Shown here piece by piece: positions 6,383 through 13,847 of a DNA stretch of 15,109 nt. This stretch comes from Xanthobacteraceae bacterium (lineage in GTDB: Bacteria > Pseudomonadota > Alphaproteobacteria > Rhizobiales > Xanthobacteraceae), in NCBI GenBank assembly GCA_030039655.1, contig JASHVC010000036.1, positions 1 through 15,109 of the forward strand, in the 5' to 3' direction. Within the stretch, counting starts at the first letter, position 1, and each line of letters starts with the position of its first letter. The notes beneath the pieces were generated by a model. The model was not told where the DNA came from, searched no databases, and was given only the letters and a program-made list of their open reading frames with translations. The translations under genes and the position numbers were made by a program.

Positions 6383-6781
6383 ATGCGCACCAAACCGACC
6401 CTGACATTATCCGACGTCAAGAAAATGCTGGCGGCATGCGAAGCCGAGGCCACTAAGAACAAATGGTCGGTGGCGATTTCCATCGTCGATGAGGCCGGAT
6501 TCCTGCTGGGCTTTCAGCGCATGGACGGCACGCCGGCGATTTCCGCCGAAGTGTCGATGGGCAAGGCGCGCACGTCGGCCATGACCAAGCGGCCGAGCAA
6601 GTTCTTCGAGGATCGCATCAAGGAGCGGCCTGCCTTCGCCAATTTTCCCGCCGGCATTCTGATCCAGGGGGGCGTGCCGCTCATCCATCAGAACGAGTGC
6701 GTCGGCGCTATCGGTGTGTCCGGCGTGCAGTCGCACGAGGACGAGCAGATCGCGAACGCCGGGGCCGTCGCACTCGGTTGA
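6383..6781 (+). CDS. GlcG/HbpS-family protein (DUF336)
   Basis: 132 aa without signal peptide, matching the one-domain GlcG/HbpS fold. An amphipathic N-terminal helix (LTLSDVKKMLAACEAEATKN) is followed by WSVAISIVDEAGFLLGFQRMDG, then the helix with SMGKARTSAMTKRPSKFFED, GILIQGGVPLIHQNECVGAIGVSG and the C-terminal helix HEDEQIANAGAVAL. All are typical family motifs. HbpS of Streptomyces binds haem, other members are of unknown role or sit in glycolate operons. The GCGGAGG ribosome-binding site is strong. It lies 70 nt after tonB, with an AT-rich TTAATATG in the gap that may be a separate promoter. Its place after tonB suggests a link to haem or iron, but that is inference. Confidence 0.85.
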   Translation: MRTKPTLTLSDVKKMLAACEAEATKNKWSVAISIVDEAGFLLGFQRMDGTPAISAEVSMGKARTSAMTKRPSKFFEDRIKERPAFANFPAGILIQGGVPLIHQNECVGAIGVSGVQSHEDEQIANAGAVALG

Positions 6782-6809
6782 GCGCGCAGCTTACTCGGCG
6801 TTCCGGCGC

Positions 6810-8204
6810 ATGCCCACTCCCGATCCCACCAACGCCCTCGCCAATCTCTGGCACGCAGCCGGACAAGACGATGCAGCATTGGCTGAAGTCGAATTCACCG
6901 GCGTTGAGCCGGTGCTGCCGTCTTCGTTTGCGGTCGGGACTGCGGCGCAAGCGACGATCGGCGCCGCAGCGCTCGCGGCCGGCGAGTTATGGCGACTTCG
7001 CACCGGCCGCCGCCAGCGCGTGCGCGTCGACATGCGCGCCGCCGCCATCGAGTTCCGCAGCGAGCGGTATTTGCGCGTCAACGGTAAGGTGCCGGACGAA
7101 TATCACGACGACATCGCCGGTCTTTATCGTTGCGGCGACGGGCGCTGGGTCAGGCTGCACACGAATCTGCCGCATCATTGCAGCGGATTGCTCGCGCTAC
7201 TCGGCTGCGACCACGATCGCAAGGCAGTGGAGCACACACTCGAGGGCTGGAACGCGGAGAAGCTTGAAGACGCTGCCGCCGAGGCCGGCCTCGTGGTCAC
7301 TGCGTGCCGGTCGTTCTCCGAGTGGGATGCCCATCCGCAAGGGCAAGCCGTCGCAAAGCTCCCGCCGTTCACCATCGAGCAGATCGGCGATGCGCCCGCG
7401 AAACTTCTCGCCACGGCGGAGCGGCCCCTCTCCGGCATCAAGGTCCTCGACCTCACCCGCATCATTGCCGGGCCGGTGTGCGGCCGTACGCTGGCGGCGC
7501 ACGGCGCCGATGTGCTGCTGGTCACTGCGGCACACTTGCCGTCGATGCTGCCGCTGGTCATCGACACCGGCCGCGGCAAGCTCTCGACATCGCTCGACCT
7601 GCGTGAGCCAAGTGCACGCGAAATATTAAGGGCGCTGGTGAGCGACGCCGACGTTTTCGTTCAAGGCTATCGGCCGGGTGCCGTCGCTGCCCACGGTTTT
7701 GGACCGCAAGAGGTCGCAAAGTTGCGGCCGGGCATCGTCTACGTCTCGCTCTGCGCCTACGGCCACGAAGGACCATGGGCGAAACGGCGCGGCTTCGACT
7801 CGCTAGTGCAAACCGCAAGCGGACTAAACGAAGCTGAGGCAAACGCGTTCGGCTCGAGCGAGCCGAAGGCCCTGCCCGCTCAGGAACTCGATCACGCCAC
7901 GGGTTACTTGCTCGCTTTCACCGCGATGTCGGCGCTGGCACGGCGGGCGCGGCTGGGAGGCTCCTGGCACGTGCGCTGCTCGCTGGCACAGACCGGTTAT
8001 TGGCTGCGCCAGCTCGGCCACATCGATGGCATGAAATGCCGCGATCCGCGATCGGCCGATGTGCGCGACTTGATGGAGGAAACGCTATCGGGCTTTGGCC
8101 GGCTCACGGCCGTGCGCCACGCAGCCACCATGTCGGAAACGCCGCCGCGCTGGACGCGGCCAAGTGTGCCGCTGGGCGCCCACCCGCCGACCTGGCCGAA
8201 CTAG
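6810..8204 (+). CDS. CoA transferase family III (CaiB/BaiF type)
   Basis: 464 aa. Class III transferases move CoA between carboxylic acids through an aspartyl-CoA intermediate. The canonical N-terminal domain appears here at about residues 208-400: GIKVLDLTRIIAGPVCGRTLAAHGA, then DTGRGKLSTSLDLR, DVFVQGYRPGAVAAHGFGP, IVYVSLCAYGHEGPWAKRRG and GFDSLVQTASGL, where Asp330 is the expected catalytic residue. About 205 residues precede it, with SSFAVGTAAQATIGAAALAAGELW and RQRVRVDMRAAAIEF, which resemble the second CoA-transferase domain. So the domain order appears swapped compared with FrcA/CaiB. The start ATG 6810 has no good ribosome-binding site; it lies 28 nt after the GlcG-like gene and may be coupled to it. 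Substrate unknown. Convergent with the GST gene. Confidence 0.87.
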   Translation: MPTPDPTNALANLWHAAGQDDAALAEVEFTGVEPVLPSSFAVGTAAQATIGAAALAAGELWRLRTGRRQRVRVDMRAAAIEFRSERYLRVNGKVPDEYHDDIAGLYRCGDGRWVRLHTNLPHHCSGLLALLGCDHDRKAVEHTLEGWNAEKLEDAAAEAGLVVTACRSFSEWDAHPQGQAVAKLPPFTIEQIGDAPAKLLATAERPLSGIKVLDLTRIIAGPVCGRTLAAHGADVLLVTAAHLPSMLPLVIDTGRGKLSTSLDLREPSAREILRALVSDADVFVQGYRPGAVAAHGFGPQEVAKLRPGIVYVSLCAYGHEGPWAKRRGFDSLVQTASGLNEAEANAFGSSEPKALPAQELDHATGYLLAFTAMSALARRARLGGSWHVRCSLAQTGYWLRQLGHIDGMKCRDPRSADVRDLMEETLSGFGRLTAVRHAATMSETPPRWTRPSVPLGAHPPTWPN

Positions 8205-8218
8205 CTGCGTCGGAGCGT

Positions 8219-8932
8219 TCAGCTGTCGAGTTCTTTGAAATACCGATAGATGCCCCATTGGCTGAATGGAATGCGGCGCTCCGAGGCGAGGTAGGCTTTG
8301 ATGCGAGGCCGTTGGGCAACGCGGTCATGCAGCGCGATCAACAGCGGCACCTTCCGTTCAAAGCGTTTCATCCGTTTGGGAAAGGCATAGCGCAGGCCTT
8401 CGACGACCTGAAACAACGACAAGTCGACATAGCTCAGCCGCCGGCCGACCATGTACTTGCCGCCGTTGTGTCGGAGCACGCGCTCGAAATAACCCAGGAA
8501 TTTCGGCAGGCGATAACGCCAGAAATCCCGCGTGCGCCGTTTCGCCGCCGGTTTCTGCTCCTCGTAATAGAGCCAGGCGGATACCGGATGATGGGTGTCG
8601 TGAATATGCACGACAAGATCGGTTATCGTCAGCTGCAACTGATGCGTCCAAAGCCGGCTCACTTCATCGCGCGGCGCCAATCCAAGCCGCGGGCCGAGAT
8701 AGAACAGGATCAGCGCGGTCTGCGCGATGATGTCCTTGCCGGCCTTCAGAAACGGCGGCGCGTAGGGCGGCCGCGCGAGATTTTTTCTTTCGAGCAATTT
8801 CATCATTGCGGCCACGCCGCTTTTGCCGCGGCGCGCCACATCCACGTAATCGGCGCCTGCTTCCTCGAGCGCGAGACGGACGAACTCGCCGCGGCCCTGG
8901 ATGCTCGGCCAGTAATAAAGTTCGTAGCGCAC
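8219..8932 (-). CDS. Glutathione S-transferase, tyrosine type
   Basis: 237 aa. The N-terminal thioredoxin-like domain starts RYELYYWPSIQGRGEFVRLA, matching the alpha/mu/pi/sigma pattern Y-[FW]-x(n)-G-R-x-E-x-x-R, so Tyr7 is the likely catalytic residue. The glutathione-binding turn is PPFLKAGKDIIAQTALILFYLG, with QT in place of the usual [EQ]-S. The helical C-terminal domain contains KYMVGRRLSYVDLSLFQVVEGL, a typical motif for the class (xxxGxxxSxxDL). The start is GTG 8932, 3 nt after the stop of the upstream cupin gene, so translation is probably coupled; no ATG fits. The enzyme should conjugate or isomerise substrates with glutathione in the cytoplasm; substrate unknown. Confidence 0.85.
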   Translation of the reverse strand: MRYELYYWPSIQGRGEFVRLALEEAGADYVDVARRGKSGVAAMMKLLERKNLARPPYAPPFLKAGKDIIAQTALILFYLGPRLGLAPRDEVSRLWTHQLQLTITDLVVHIHDTHHPVSAWLYYEEQKPAAKRRTRDFWRYRLPKFLGYFERVLRHNGGKYMVGRRLSYVDLSLFQVVEGLRYAFPKRMKRFERKVPLLIALHDRVAQRPRIKAYLASERRIPFSQWGIYRYFKELDS

Positions 8933-8935
8933 GGC

Positions 8936-9340
8936 CTAGCCCACGGCCGCCTTGTATTGCGCGTCGGCGACCGGCTCCATCCAAGTCACGTGCTTGCCGT
9001 CGAGCGCTTCCTGCATCGCGATGTGCACCATCAGCATGTCGGGCGATGCGCCGTGCCAATGCTTCTCGTTAGGAGGAATCCAAACCACGTCGCCGCCGCG
9101 GATTTCGCGCACCGGCCCGCCCCACGTCTGCACTCGCCCGACGCCGGAGACGACGCACAGCGTCTGCCCGAGCGGATGGGTGTGCCAATGCGTGCGCGCA
9201 CCAGGTTCGAAACGGACGATACCGGAGCGAATGCGCGCTGGCGCCGGGGCCTCTATGATCGGATCCTGCCAAACAACGCCGGTGAACGAATCTGCCGGCC
9301 CGCGACGCGACGGCTTCGATCCGCAGGGGTGAATGTCCAT
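8936..9340 (-). CDS. Cupin, hydroxynitrile-lyase-like (MndB/GtHNL type)
   Basis: 134 aa single-domain cupin. Motif 1 is FEPGARTHWHTHPLGQTL and motif 2 GDVVWIPPNEKHWHG. The metal ligands would be His53, His55, Gln59 and His94. Both the Gln replacing the usual Glu and the numbering match what I recall for the manganese cupin (R)-hydroxynitrile lyase of Granulicella tundricola; Gln110 and Val42 also match active-site positions there, while residue 40 is Gly rather than Ala. Many such proteins are annotated only as cupin or with carboxymuconolactone decarboxylases, so true activity is unproven. The start ATG has a strong GGAGGAG 8 nt upstream (9349-9355 on the + strand). It is cytoplasmic, with no signal peptide, and is paired with the GST downstream. 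Confidence 0.82.
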   Translation of the reverse strand: MDIHPCGSKPSRRGPADSFTGVVWQDPIIEAPAPARIRSGIVRFEPGARTHWHTHPLGQTLCVVSGVGRVQTWGGPVREIRGGDVVWIPPNEKHWHGASPDMLMVHIAMQEALDGKHVTWMEPVADAQYKAAVG

Positions 9341-9528
9341 GTGTGTGTCTCCTCCGCGCCGCGACCTTCTCTCCTCGCCTCCGCGGTTGCGGGGTCAAGC
9401 GCGGTCGCGGTGGTGTAAGATAAACGAAATCTTGACGAAGTACCCCGCCAATCGCCTGGGGAGCGCCATCCGCCCGCGATTAGGGATTGGCGTCCCGATT
9501 GGATATGATGGGGACGACGAGGCGGGTC

Positions 9529-9738
9529 ATGGGTGAGTCAATGCAGAGTTCCCCGCAAACGCCCTTACGAGGGTCTTTGCCACATCTCCCAGGCTGCGCC
9601 TCGCTCTTGCGGTTTCTGATAATTGTTTGCTTTGCAATTGCGCTTGGCGCCTGCTCGAAATGCGACGTGCCCGATCTGGGTCATTGGGGATCGCCGCCGC
9701 CCCCGCATGCGTGCCATGACGGCCCACCGCAGCAATAA
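9529..9738 (+). CDS. Small predicted lipoprotein (hypothetical)
   Basis: 69 aa from ATG 9529, which has GAGG 6 nt upstream; ATG 9541 is an alternative start. After a polar head comes a hydrophobic segment (residues 26-41, LLRFLIIVCFAIALGA) ending in a lipobox LGAC with Cys42. The mature part is only 28 residues: CSKCDVPDLGHW, then a proline run and HACHDGPPQQ. It has two further cysteines and two further histidines in HACHDG, so it is compact and Cys/His-rich. From memory, similar tiny lipoproteins with C-S-K-C-D occur in Bradyrhizobium-like genomes, with no known function. In-frame ATGs further upstream (9505-9510 region) lack better spacing. Confidence 0.6.
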   Translation: MGESMQSSPQTPLRGSLPHLPGCASLLRFLIIVCFAIALGACSKCDVPDLGHWGSPPPPHACHDGPPQQ

Positions 9739-9793
9739 TTCGATCGGCCGTCCGCCGTGGATGACGCTCAAAATGCTTGGATGGAACTTGCCG

Positions 9794-10390
9794 TCACTCG
9801 CGGCCGCGTGATTCAGTAAGTTTGGATGACCGCTCGCTGAGCGAGTCGTTGATCTCGCCGGATTCATCATCGCCTATTGATGGATCGATCGACGCGTATA
9901 AATCATCGCGCGAGCGCAGATATGGATCCGCCAATTGCCGCGGCGACAAGCCTGCCGGGCTGAGTGCATCGTCGGAGTGCCATCGCATCCAGATTAGTCG
10001 GGCGAGCATCAAAAGAGCCGCAACTTGAAAGATCAACCCCAAATATGACGGGACGCCACCAAGTCCGCCGACCAACCCGCGGCCAAATAAAAGCCCAAGA
10101 ATGCCAGAGCCAAGAAAACCGGCGGCAAAGCCACCGAGCATTCCGCCGCGGTTGAACAATCCGCTGAGCGAGCCACCCTGATATGACGGAACGGCTTGTG
10201 CCATCATCCGCGGAGCGAGCGCGCTAGCGCTGTCACCGGCGGCCGCCATGACCGGCGACGCGGCTAAAGCGCTGAACTCGCCCCGTCCAAGGTCCATTCC
10301 GTCGGATGGACGAGCGTCACTCTCGTCTGCCCCGATCAGCAACATGACCGTGAGCGCAGTGAGCCTCGCCGCAGATTGAAGCCAACGCAT
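9794..10390 (-). CDS. Tim44-like protein N-terminal half (Tim44 domain missing)
   Basis: 198 aa from ATG 10390 (a GTG 9 nt earlier is possible). Residues 1-26 form a signal-like segment (MRWLQSAARLTALTVMLLIG). A loose region with PxxM motifs follows, then a Gly-rich membrane part at 77-112 (GLFNRGGMLGGFAAGFLGSG, GLLFGRGLVGGLGG) and a transmembrane helix at about 115-134 (YLGLIFQVAALLMLARLIWM). This order matches the N-terminal half of bacterial Tim44-domain membrane proteins of Rhizobiales. Those continue with a Tim44 domain of about 150 residues. Here the chain instead ends after a short acidic, serine-rich tail (DDESGEINDSLSE). The downstream sequence in the other two frames shows no Tim44 remnant. 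No close ribosome-binding site was seen. Confidence 0.6.
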   Translation of the reverse strand: MRWLQSAARLTALTVMLLIGADESDARPSDGMDLGRGEFSALAASPVMAAAGDSASALAPRMMAQAVPSYQGGSLSGLFNRGGMLGGFAAGFLGSGILGLLFGRGLVGGLGGVPSYLGLIFQVAALLMLARLIWMRWHSDDALSPAGLSPRQLADPYLRSRDDLYASIDPSIGDDESGEINDSLSERSSKLTESRGRE

Positions 10391-10682
10391 AAATGGCACG
10401 ACTGATATGTCGCCTCATCATGGCTGCGTCGAGCCGAAGCAACTGACGTACCCCGACCCGCGCAACACAGTCTTTGTCGCCGCCCCGCTGACCCGCCCGT
10501 CTGCACTATATTCATGAGTACGCGATGACGGCGCGGCACAACATGCCGCAAAGCGTCGCGTGCGCCCCTGTCGCACCGCGCGCGGTCGTGGCGTCACTGT
10601 CATTTGTAACAGTCGCCTAGACTCAGCTTTGCGCCGCACAGACCGCACAATCAAATTCTATGAAAGATGGCCCTGGCAAATG
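10391..10682. other. Intergenic region between the Tim44-like gene and cckA
   Basis: About 290 nt without a convincing gene; both flanking genes are on the - strand. It holds two short perfect inverted repeats: GCGGCA-CAACA-TGCCGC (10533-10549) and ACTGT-catttgta-ACAGT (10596-10613). The - strand has an isolated TATAGT (in the 10505-10515 region) without a matching -35. The function of these repeats is unknown. Confidence 0.35.
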
Positions 10683-10689
10683 TCAGGCC
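10669..10689 (-). terminator. Weak hairpin at the cckA stop codon
   Basis: On the - strand GGCCTG pairs with CAGGGCC (one bulge, 8-nt loop) around and after the cckA TGA, followed by ATCTTTCAT. The T content after the stem is modest, so this is at best a weak terminator. Confidence 0.25.
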
Positions 10690-13313
10690 GCCATCGTCTC
10701 CTTCACCTTCTCGACGAGCTGCTTGAGCGTGAAGGGCTTAGCCAAGAAGTCGAACTGGCTGCCATCGGTGGGAAGATGCTTCTGGAACGCATCTTCTGCG
10801 TAGCCGGAGACGAATATGATCTTCATATCGGGATTGCGCCGGCGCAATTCGCGGAGCAGCGTCGGCCCGTCCATTTCCGGCATCACCACGTCGGAGACCA
10901 CGAGGTCGACCTTCCCGTCGGCTTTCTCCAGCACGTCGATGGCCTCAACGCCGTTGCCGGCCTGCAACACTGTGTAGCCTCGCGAGGCAAGGCCGCGGGC
11001 ATTGAGCGCGCGCAACCCCTCCTCATCCTCCACTAGGAGGATTGTACCCTCGCCGGTGAGATCGGTGGTCGCTGCACGGCGCACTCGCTCTGCCGCCTCG
11101 ATCGCGCCCGTAACGGCCGGCGCGTCGGGCTGAATCGGCGGCGCCAGTTCCCGCGCGCTCGGTATGTACCGAGGCAGGAAGATGCGGAAGGTCGTGCCCT
11201 TGTTCTCGGCGGTGTCGAAATAGACGAACCCGCCGGTCTGTTTGATGATGCCGTAGACCGTGGAAAGGCCGAGCCCCGTGCCCTTGCCCACCTCCTTGGT
11301 GGTGAAAAACGGCACGAAGATCTTGTCCTGGATCCCTTCAGGGATGCCGGTGCCCGTGTCGGCCACCTCGACCATCACATAGTCTGCTGCCGGCATCCCT
11401 TTGGTGTGGTAGCGCGCACACTCTTCGGCCGTGACACTGGCGCTGCGCAATTCGAGCTGGCCGCCGTTCGGCATCGCATCACGCGCGTTGACCGCTAAGT
11501 TCGTGATGACCTGCTCGAACTGCATGAGATCGGCCTTCACCGGCCATAGATCGCGGCCGTGCACGACCTTAAGGATGACTTTCTCGCTCAGCAGCCGCTT
11601 GAGCACCACGGTGAGATCGCTGAGCACCTCGCCGAGATCGAGCACCTGCGGGCGCAGCGTCTGCTTGCGCGAAAAGGCAAGCAGATGACGAACCAAGCTC
11701 GCCGCCCGATTGGCGCTTTGCCTGATCTCCATGATGTCGTGGAACGACGGGTCGGTCGGCTTATGAGTGTTGAGCAAGAAGTCATTCGCCATGATGATGG
11801 CGTTGAGCATATTGTTGAAATCGTGGGCCATGCCGCCGGCGAGCTGGCCGATCGAGTCCATCTTCTGCTGCTGGACGAGCTTGGCCTCGAGCGCCCGCTG
11901 CTCGGTGGTTTCCAGCGCGTACACGATCGCGGCTTCCTGGTCGCGCTCTTGCTCGGCGACCGCCGTGACGTAGAAGCGGCCGAACCGCTCTTCCCTGCCG
12001 GCAAGGATCGCATCGCCGGCAAGCATCGCATCAACCGGAGCGATATCGCCCTTGCCCTGCGCGGCCTGGCCGATGGCGGCTTCCAAGGCTGGCCAATCTC
12101 GCCCGGAAACGATGGCCCGGATCGAACGGTCCTTGCTGCCGCCAGTGAGCATGCCCTGGAACAGGCGCGCGAACAGCGCATTGGTGCGTACAATGCCGCC
12201 GTCCCGATCGATGGTGGCGATCGCCATAGGCGTGTGATGGAAGAAGCGCATGAAGCGCACTTCCGCGGCGCGCTGCGGATCGATGCCCTCATCGCGCGCA
12301 CGATTGAACACAACCGTGCGCGATGCTCCGGGCAATCCATCGCCGCCGAATGCGAGTTTATGAAGAAGACGAACAGGCAACGTCCCGCCCGAGCGGGTCT
12401 TAAGATCGAGGTCGAAAACTTCGGTCTTCACCTCGCCGGGAGCCGACCGTAGCGTCGTCAGCAGAGCGGCACCGTCGCCCGAAACAAGATCGGCAAGCTT
12501 TAATCCGCCCGAGCCCACCTGGGCGAGGTCCTGGTCGAGCCAGGTGGCGAGTGTGGCGTTGATATAGCTGACCTCGCCCTTCGCGTCCGCGGAGAAAAAG
12601 CCGACCGGCGCATGATCCAAGTAGTCGATCACGCGCTGCATCACCTGAAAGAAATTTTCCTGCAGCTCGCGGTCGCGAGTGACGTCGCTCAGCGACCAGA
12701 CGGTAAGGCCTGCGGTGCCCTTACCGAGCCCGAGGGGTCGGACCTTCATGCGCAGCCAGCGCGCTGGCCGGACCTGCGAGCCCGCAATACGCACTTCTTC
12801 CTGCAGGCGCTTGCCTTCGCGCGCCGCCTTAAGCAGCCGATAGATGGCCTCTGACGCATCGGCATCGCCGATGAATACGCGCTCGACCGGTCGGGCATCG
12901 TGCGCGTCCGCAGCGCCGATGAGATCGAGATACGCCGAATTGGCATAAATGACGCGGCCGTCGTGATCGGTGACGATGATGCCATCGAAGGCGTCATCGA
13001 CGACCGACTTGGTCAGCGGATTGGCGCGTTGCGTTGAGGAGAGCTGCAAGATGCCGCTGGCGAGCGCAAACAGGCCGAACACACCGATGGTCGCCAGCAC
13101 GGCCAAAAAGGCGAGAATGTAAGGCTCGGCATTGCTGCGGCCGAACACGACGATGCAGCCGGCACCGACGATCAAGAAGGCCGCAACCAGTAGCACAGAG
13201 GTGGCGCTGCCGCCGCGCGGCATTGCGGCACTGCGGTCGATCGCCTCCCGTGTGGGAGGCAGACCCGTAGGCCCTCCGCGGAACCCGTCCGTGGTCGTGG
13301 TCCCGTTCGTCAT
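10683..13313 (-). CDS. cckA: Hybrid histidine kinase CckA
   Basis: 876 aa from ATG 13313, which has GAGG 6 nt upstream; a TTG 12 nt earlier is less likely. CckA autophosphorylates and passes phosphate through its receiver domain to ChpT and on to CtrA and CpdR, controlling the cell cycle and flagellar genes. Two transmembrane helices lie at about 38-57 and 66-88. PAS-like domains span about 103-215 ([20 protein letters not shown]), 225-340 and 355-470. The phosphorylated His497 is in [14 protein letters not shown]. ATPase motifs are [11 protein letters not shown] (N box), DTGTGIP and [12 protein letters not shown]. The receiver domain (about 755-873) has Asp808 in [12 protein letters not shown] and Lys in FLAKPF. 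The pre-F-box sequence reads IFVPFFTTK, where related kinases usually have EPFF. Gene order next to fliO fits Rhizobiales. Confidence 0.95.
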   Translation of the reverse strand: MTNGTTTTDGFRGGPTGLPPTREAIDRSAAMPRGGSATSVLLVAAFLIVGAGCIVVFGRSNAEPYILAFLAVLATIGVFGLFALASGILQLSSTQRANPLTKSVVDDAFDGIIVTDHDGRVIYANSAYLDLIGAADAHDARPVERVFIGDADASEAIYRLLKAAREGKRLQEEVRIAGSQVRPARWLRMKVRPLGLGKGTAGLTVWSLSDVTRDRELQENFFQVMQRVIDYLDHAPVGFFSADAKGEVSYINATLATWLDQDLAQVGSGGLKLADLVSGDGAALLTTLRSAPGEVKTEVFDLDLKTRSGGTLPVRLLHKLAFGGDGLPGASRTVVFNRARDEGIDPQRAAEVRFMRFFHHTPMAIATIDRDGGIVRTNALFARLFQGMLTGGSKDRSIRAIVSGRDWPALEAAIGQAAQGKGDIAPVDAMLAGDAILAGREERFGRFYVTAVAEQERDQEAAIVYALETTEQRALEAKLVQQQKMDSIGQLAGGMAHDFNNMLNAIIMANDFLLNTHKPTDPSFHDIMEIRQSANRAASLVRHLLAFSRKQTLRPQVLDLGEVLSDLTVVLKRLLSEKVILKVVHGRDLWPVKADLMQFEQVITNLAVNARDAMPNGGQLELRSASVTAEECARYHTKGMPAADYVMVEVADTGTGIPEGIQDKIFVPFFTTKEVGKGTGLGLSTVYGIIKQTGGFVYFDTAENKGTTFRIFLPRYIPSARELAPPIQPDAPAVTGAIEAAERVRRAATTDLTGEGTILLVEDEEGLRALNARGLASRGYTVLQAGNGVEAIDVLEKADGKVDLVVSDVVMPEMDGPTLLRELRRRNPDMKIIFVSGYAEDAFQKHLPTDGSQFDFLAKPFTLKQLVEKVKETMAA

Positions 13314-13651
13314 GGTGTGCCTCAAGTGCCTTGTGCGAGTGAATCGCGCAAGAGGACCTTGTTCGGATTGACGCTTTCTTCCTCAACGTGGCGGCGGGAC
13401 AGCCGATCCAATAGAGCCGGTAGAGAATGACTGCGACGGCCAACGGTCGGCTTAAGGCTCCGGAAGAAATTGGGGCGTAAAAGGCACTTCGGAATTTGCG
13501 TATCGCGCAGCGTCAGGTCGGAGCCGGCGAGCGCGCAGGTCAACTTGAGGCCGCTGGCCTAAGGCCCGTGTCGGCCACCAGCGACGGGACGTCGATCAGC
13601 ATCAGGCATGGCGATTGATCCGTCCAAGAGGAGGCTTCGGCCGATGAATGG

Positions 13652-13666
13652 TTAACGGCCTGTTGA
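13652..13666 (+). promoter_or_regulatory. CtrA-like motif 1 (TTAA-N7-TTGA)
   Basis: TTAACGGCCTGTTGA matches the alphaproteobacterial CtrA consensus TTAA-N7-TTAA with one mismatch. It lies 182 nt upstream of fliO. Candidate only. Confidence 0.35.
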
Positions 13667-13691
13667 AAAGGCTCCGCGTTCGCTTTTGCCA

Positions 13692-13706
13692 TTAAACCGC
13701 CGTTTA
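13692..13706 (+). promoter_or_regulatory. CtrA-like motif 2 (TTAA-N7-TTTA)
   Basis: TTAAACCGCCGTTTA, followed by CCAT, so the right half reads TTTACCAT against the extended TTAACCAT-like form. It has one mismatch to TTAA-N7-TTAA. Candidate only. Confidence 0.4.
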
Positions 13707-13757
13707 CCATACCAATGCTTGAGCCGCTGCCGTTGAACACAAAATCGCCCCAGGATG

Positions 13758-13772
13758 TTAATTTTTTGTTAG
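13758..13772 (+). promoter_or_regulatory. CtrA-like motif 3 (TTAA-N7-TTAG)
   Basis: TTAATTTTTTGTTAG has the exact 7-nt spacing and one mismatch to the CtrA consensus. It is the site closest to fliO, 76 nt before its start. The long T run makes this the most promoter-like part of the interval. Confidence 0.4.
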
Positions 13773-13847
13773 TATTCCGGGCGGCCGAAACTTCCGATGT
13801 CGTGAACCATTGGCCCACCAATGGAGCGGCACGATGAGGGGGACTTC

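Larger units (their letters stand above)
13314..13847. other. Divergent cckA-fliO intergenic region
   Basis: 534 nt between divergent genes. I found no convincing gene: the short frames in it lack ribosome-binding sites and family features. The half near cckA (13314-13640) is GC-rich and shows nothing clear apart from short GGCC repeats near 13552-13570. The half near fliO becomes AT-richer (13645-13775) and carries three CtrA-like motifs, listed separately. Confidence 0.5.

Noticed and set aside
8000..9418. 472-aa + strand open frame
   Set aside because: It is the antisense shadow of the GST and cupin genes, both of which show clear family motifs on the - strand.
11559..12452. 297-aa + strand open frame inside cckA
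   Set aside because: Antisense shadow of the PAS and kinase domains of CckA.
13540..13821. 93-aa - strand frame in the cckA-fliO interval
   Set aside because: No ribosome-binding site, no recognisable domain, and it runs across the CtrA-like sites and AT-rich promoter region.
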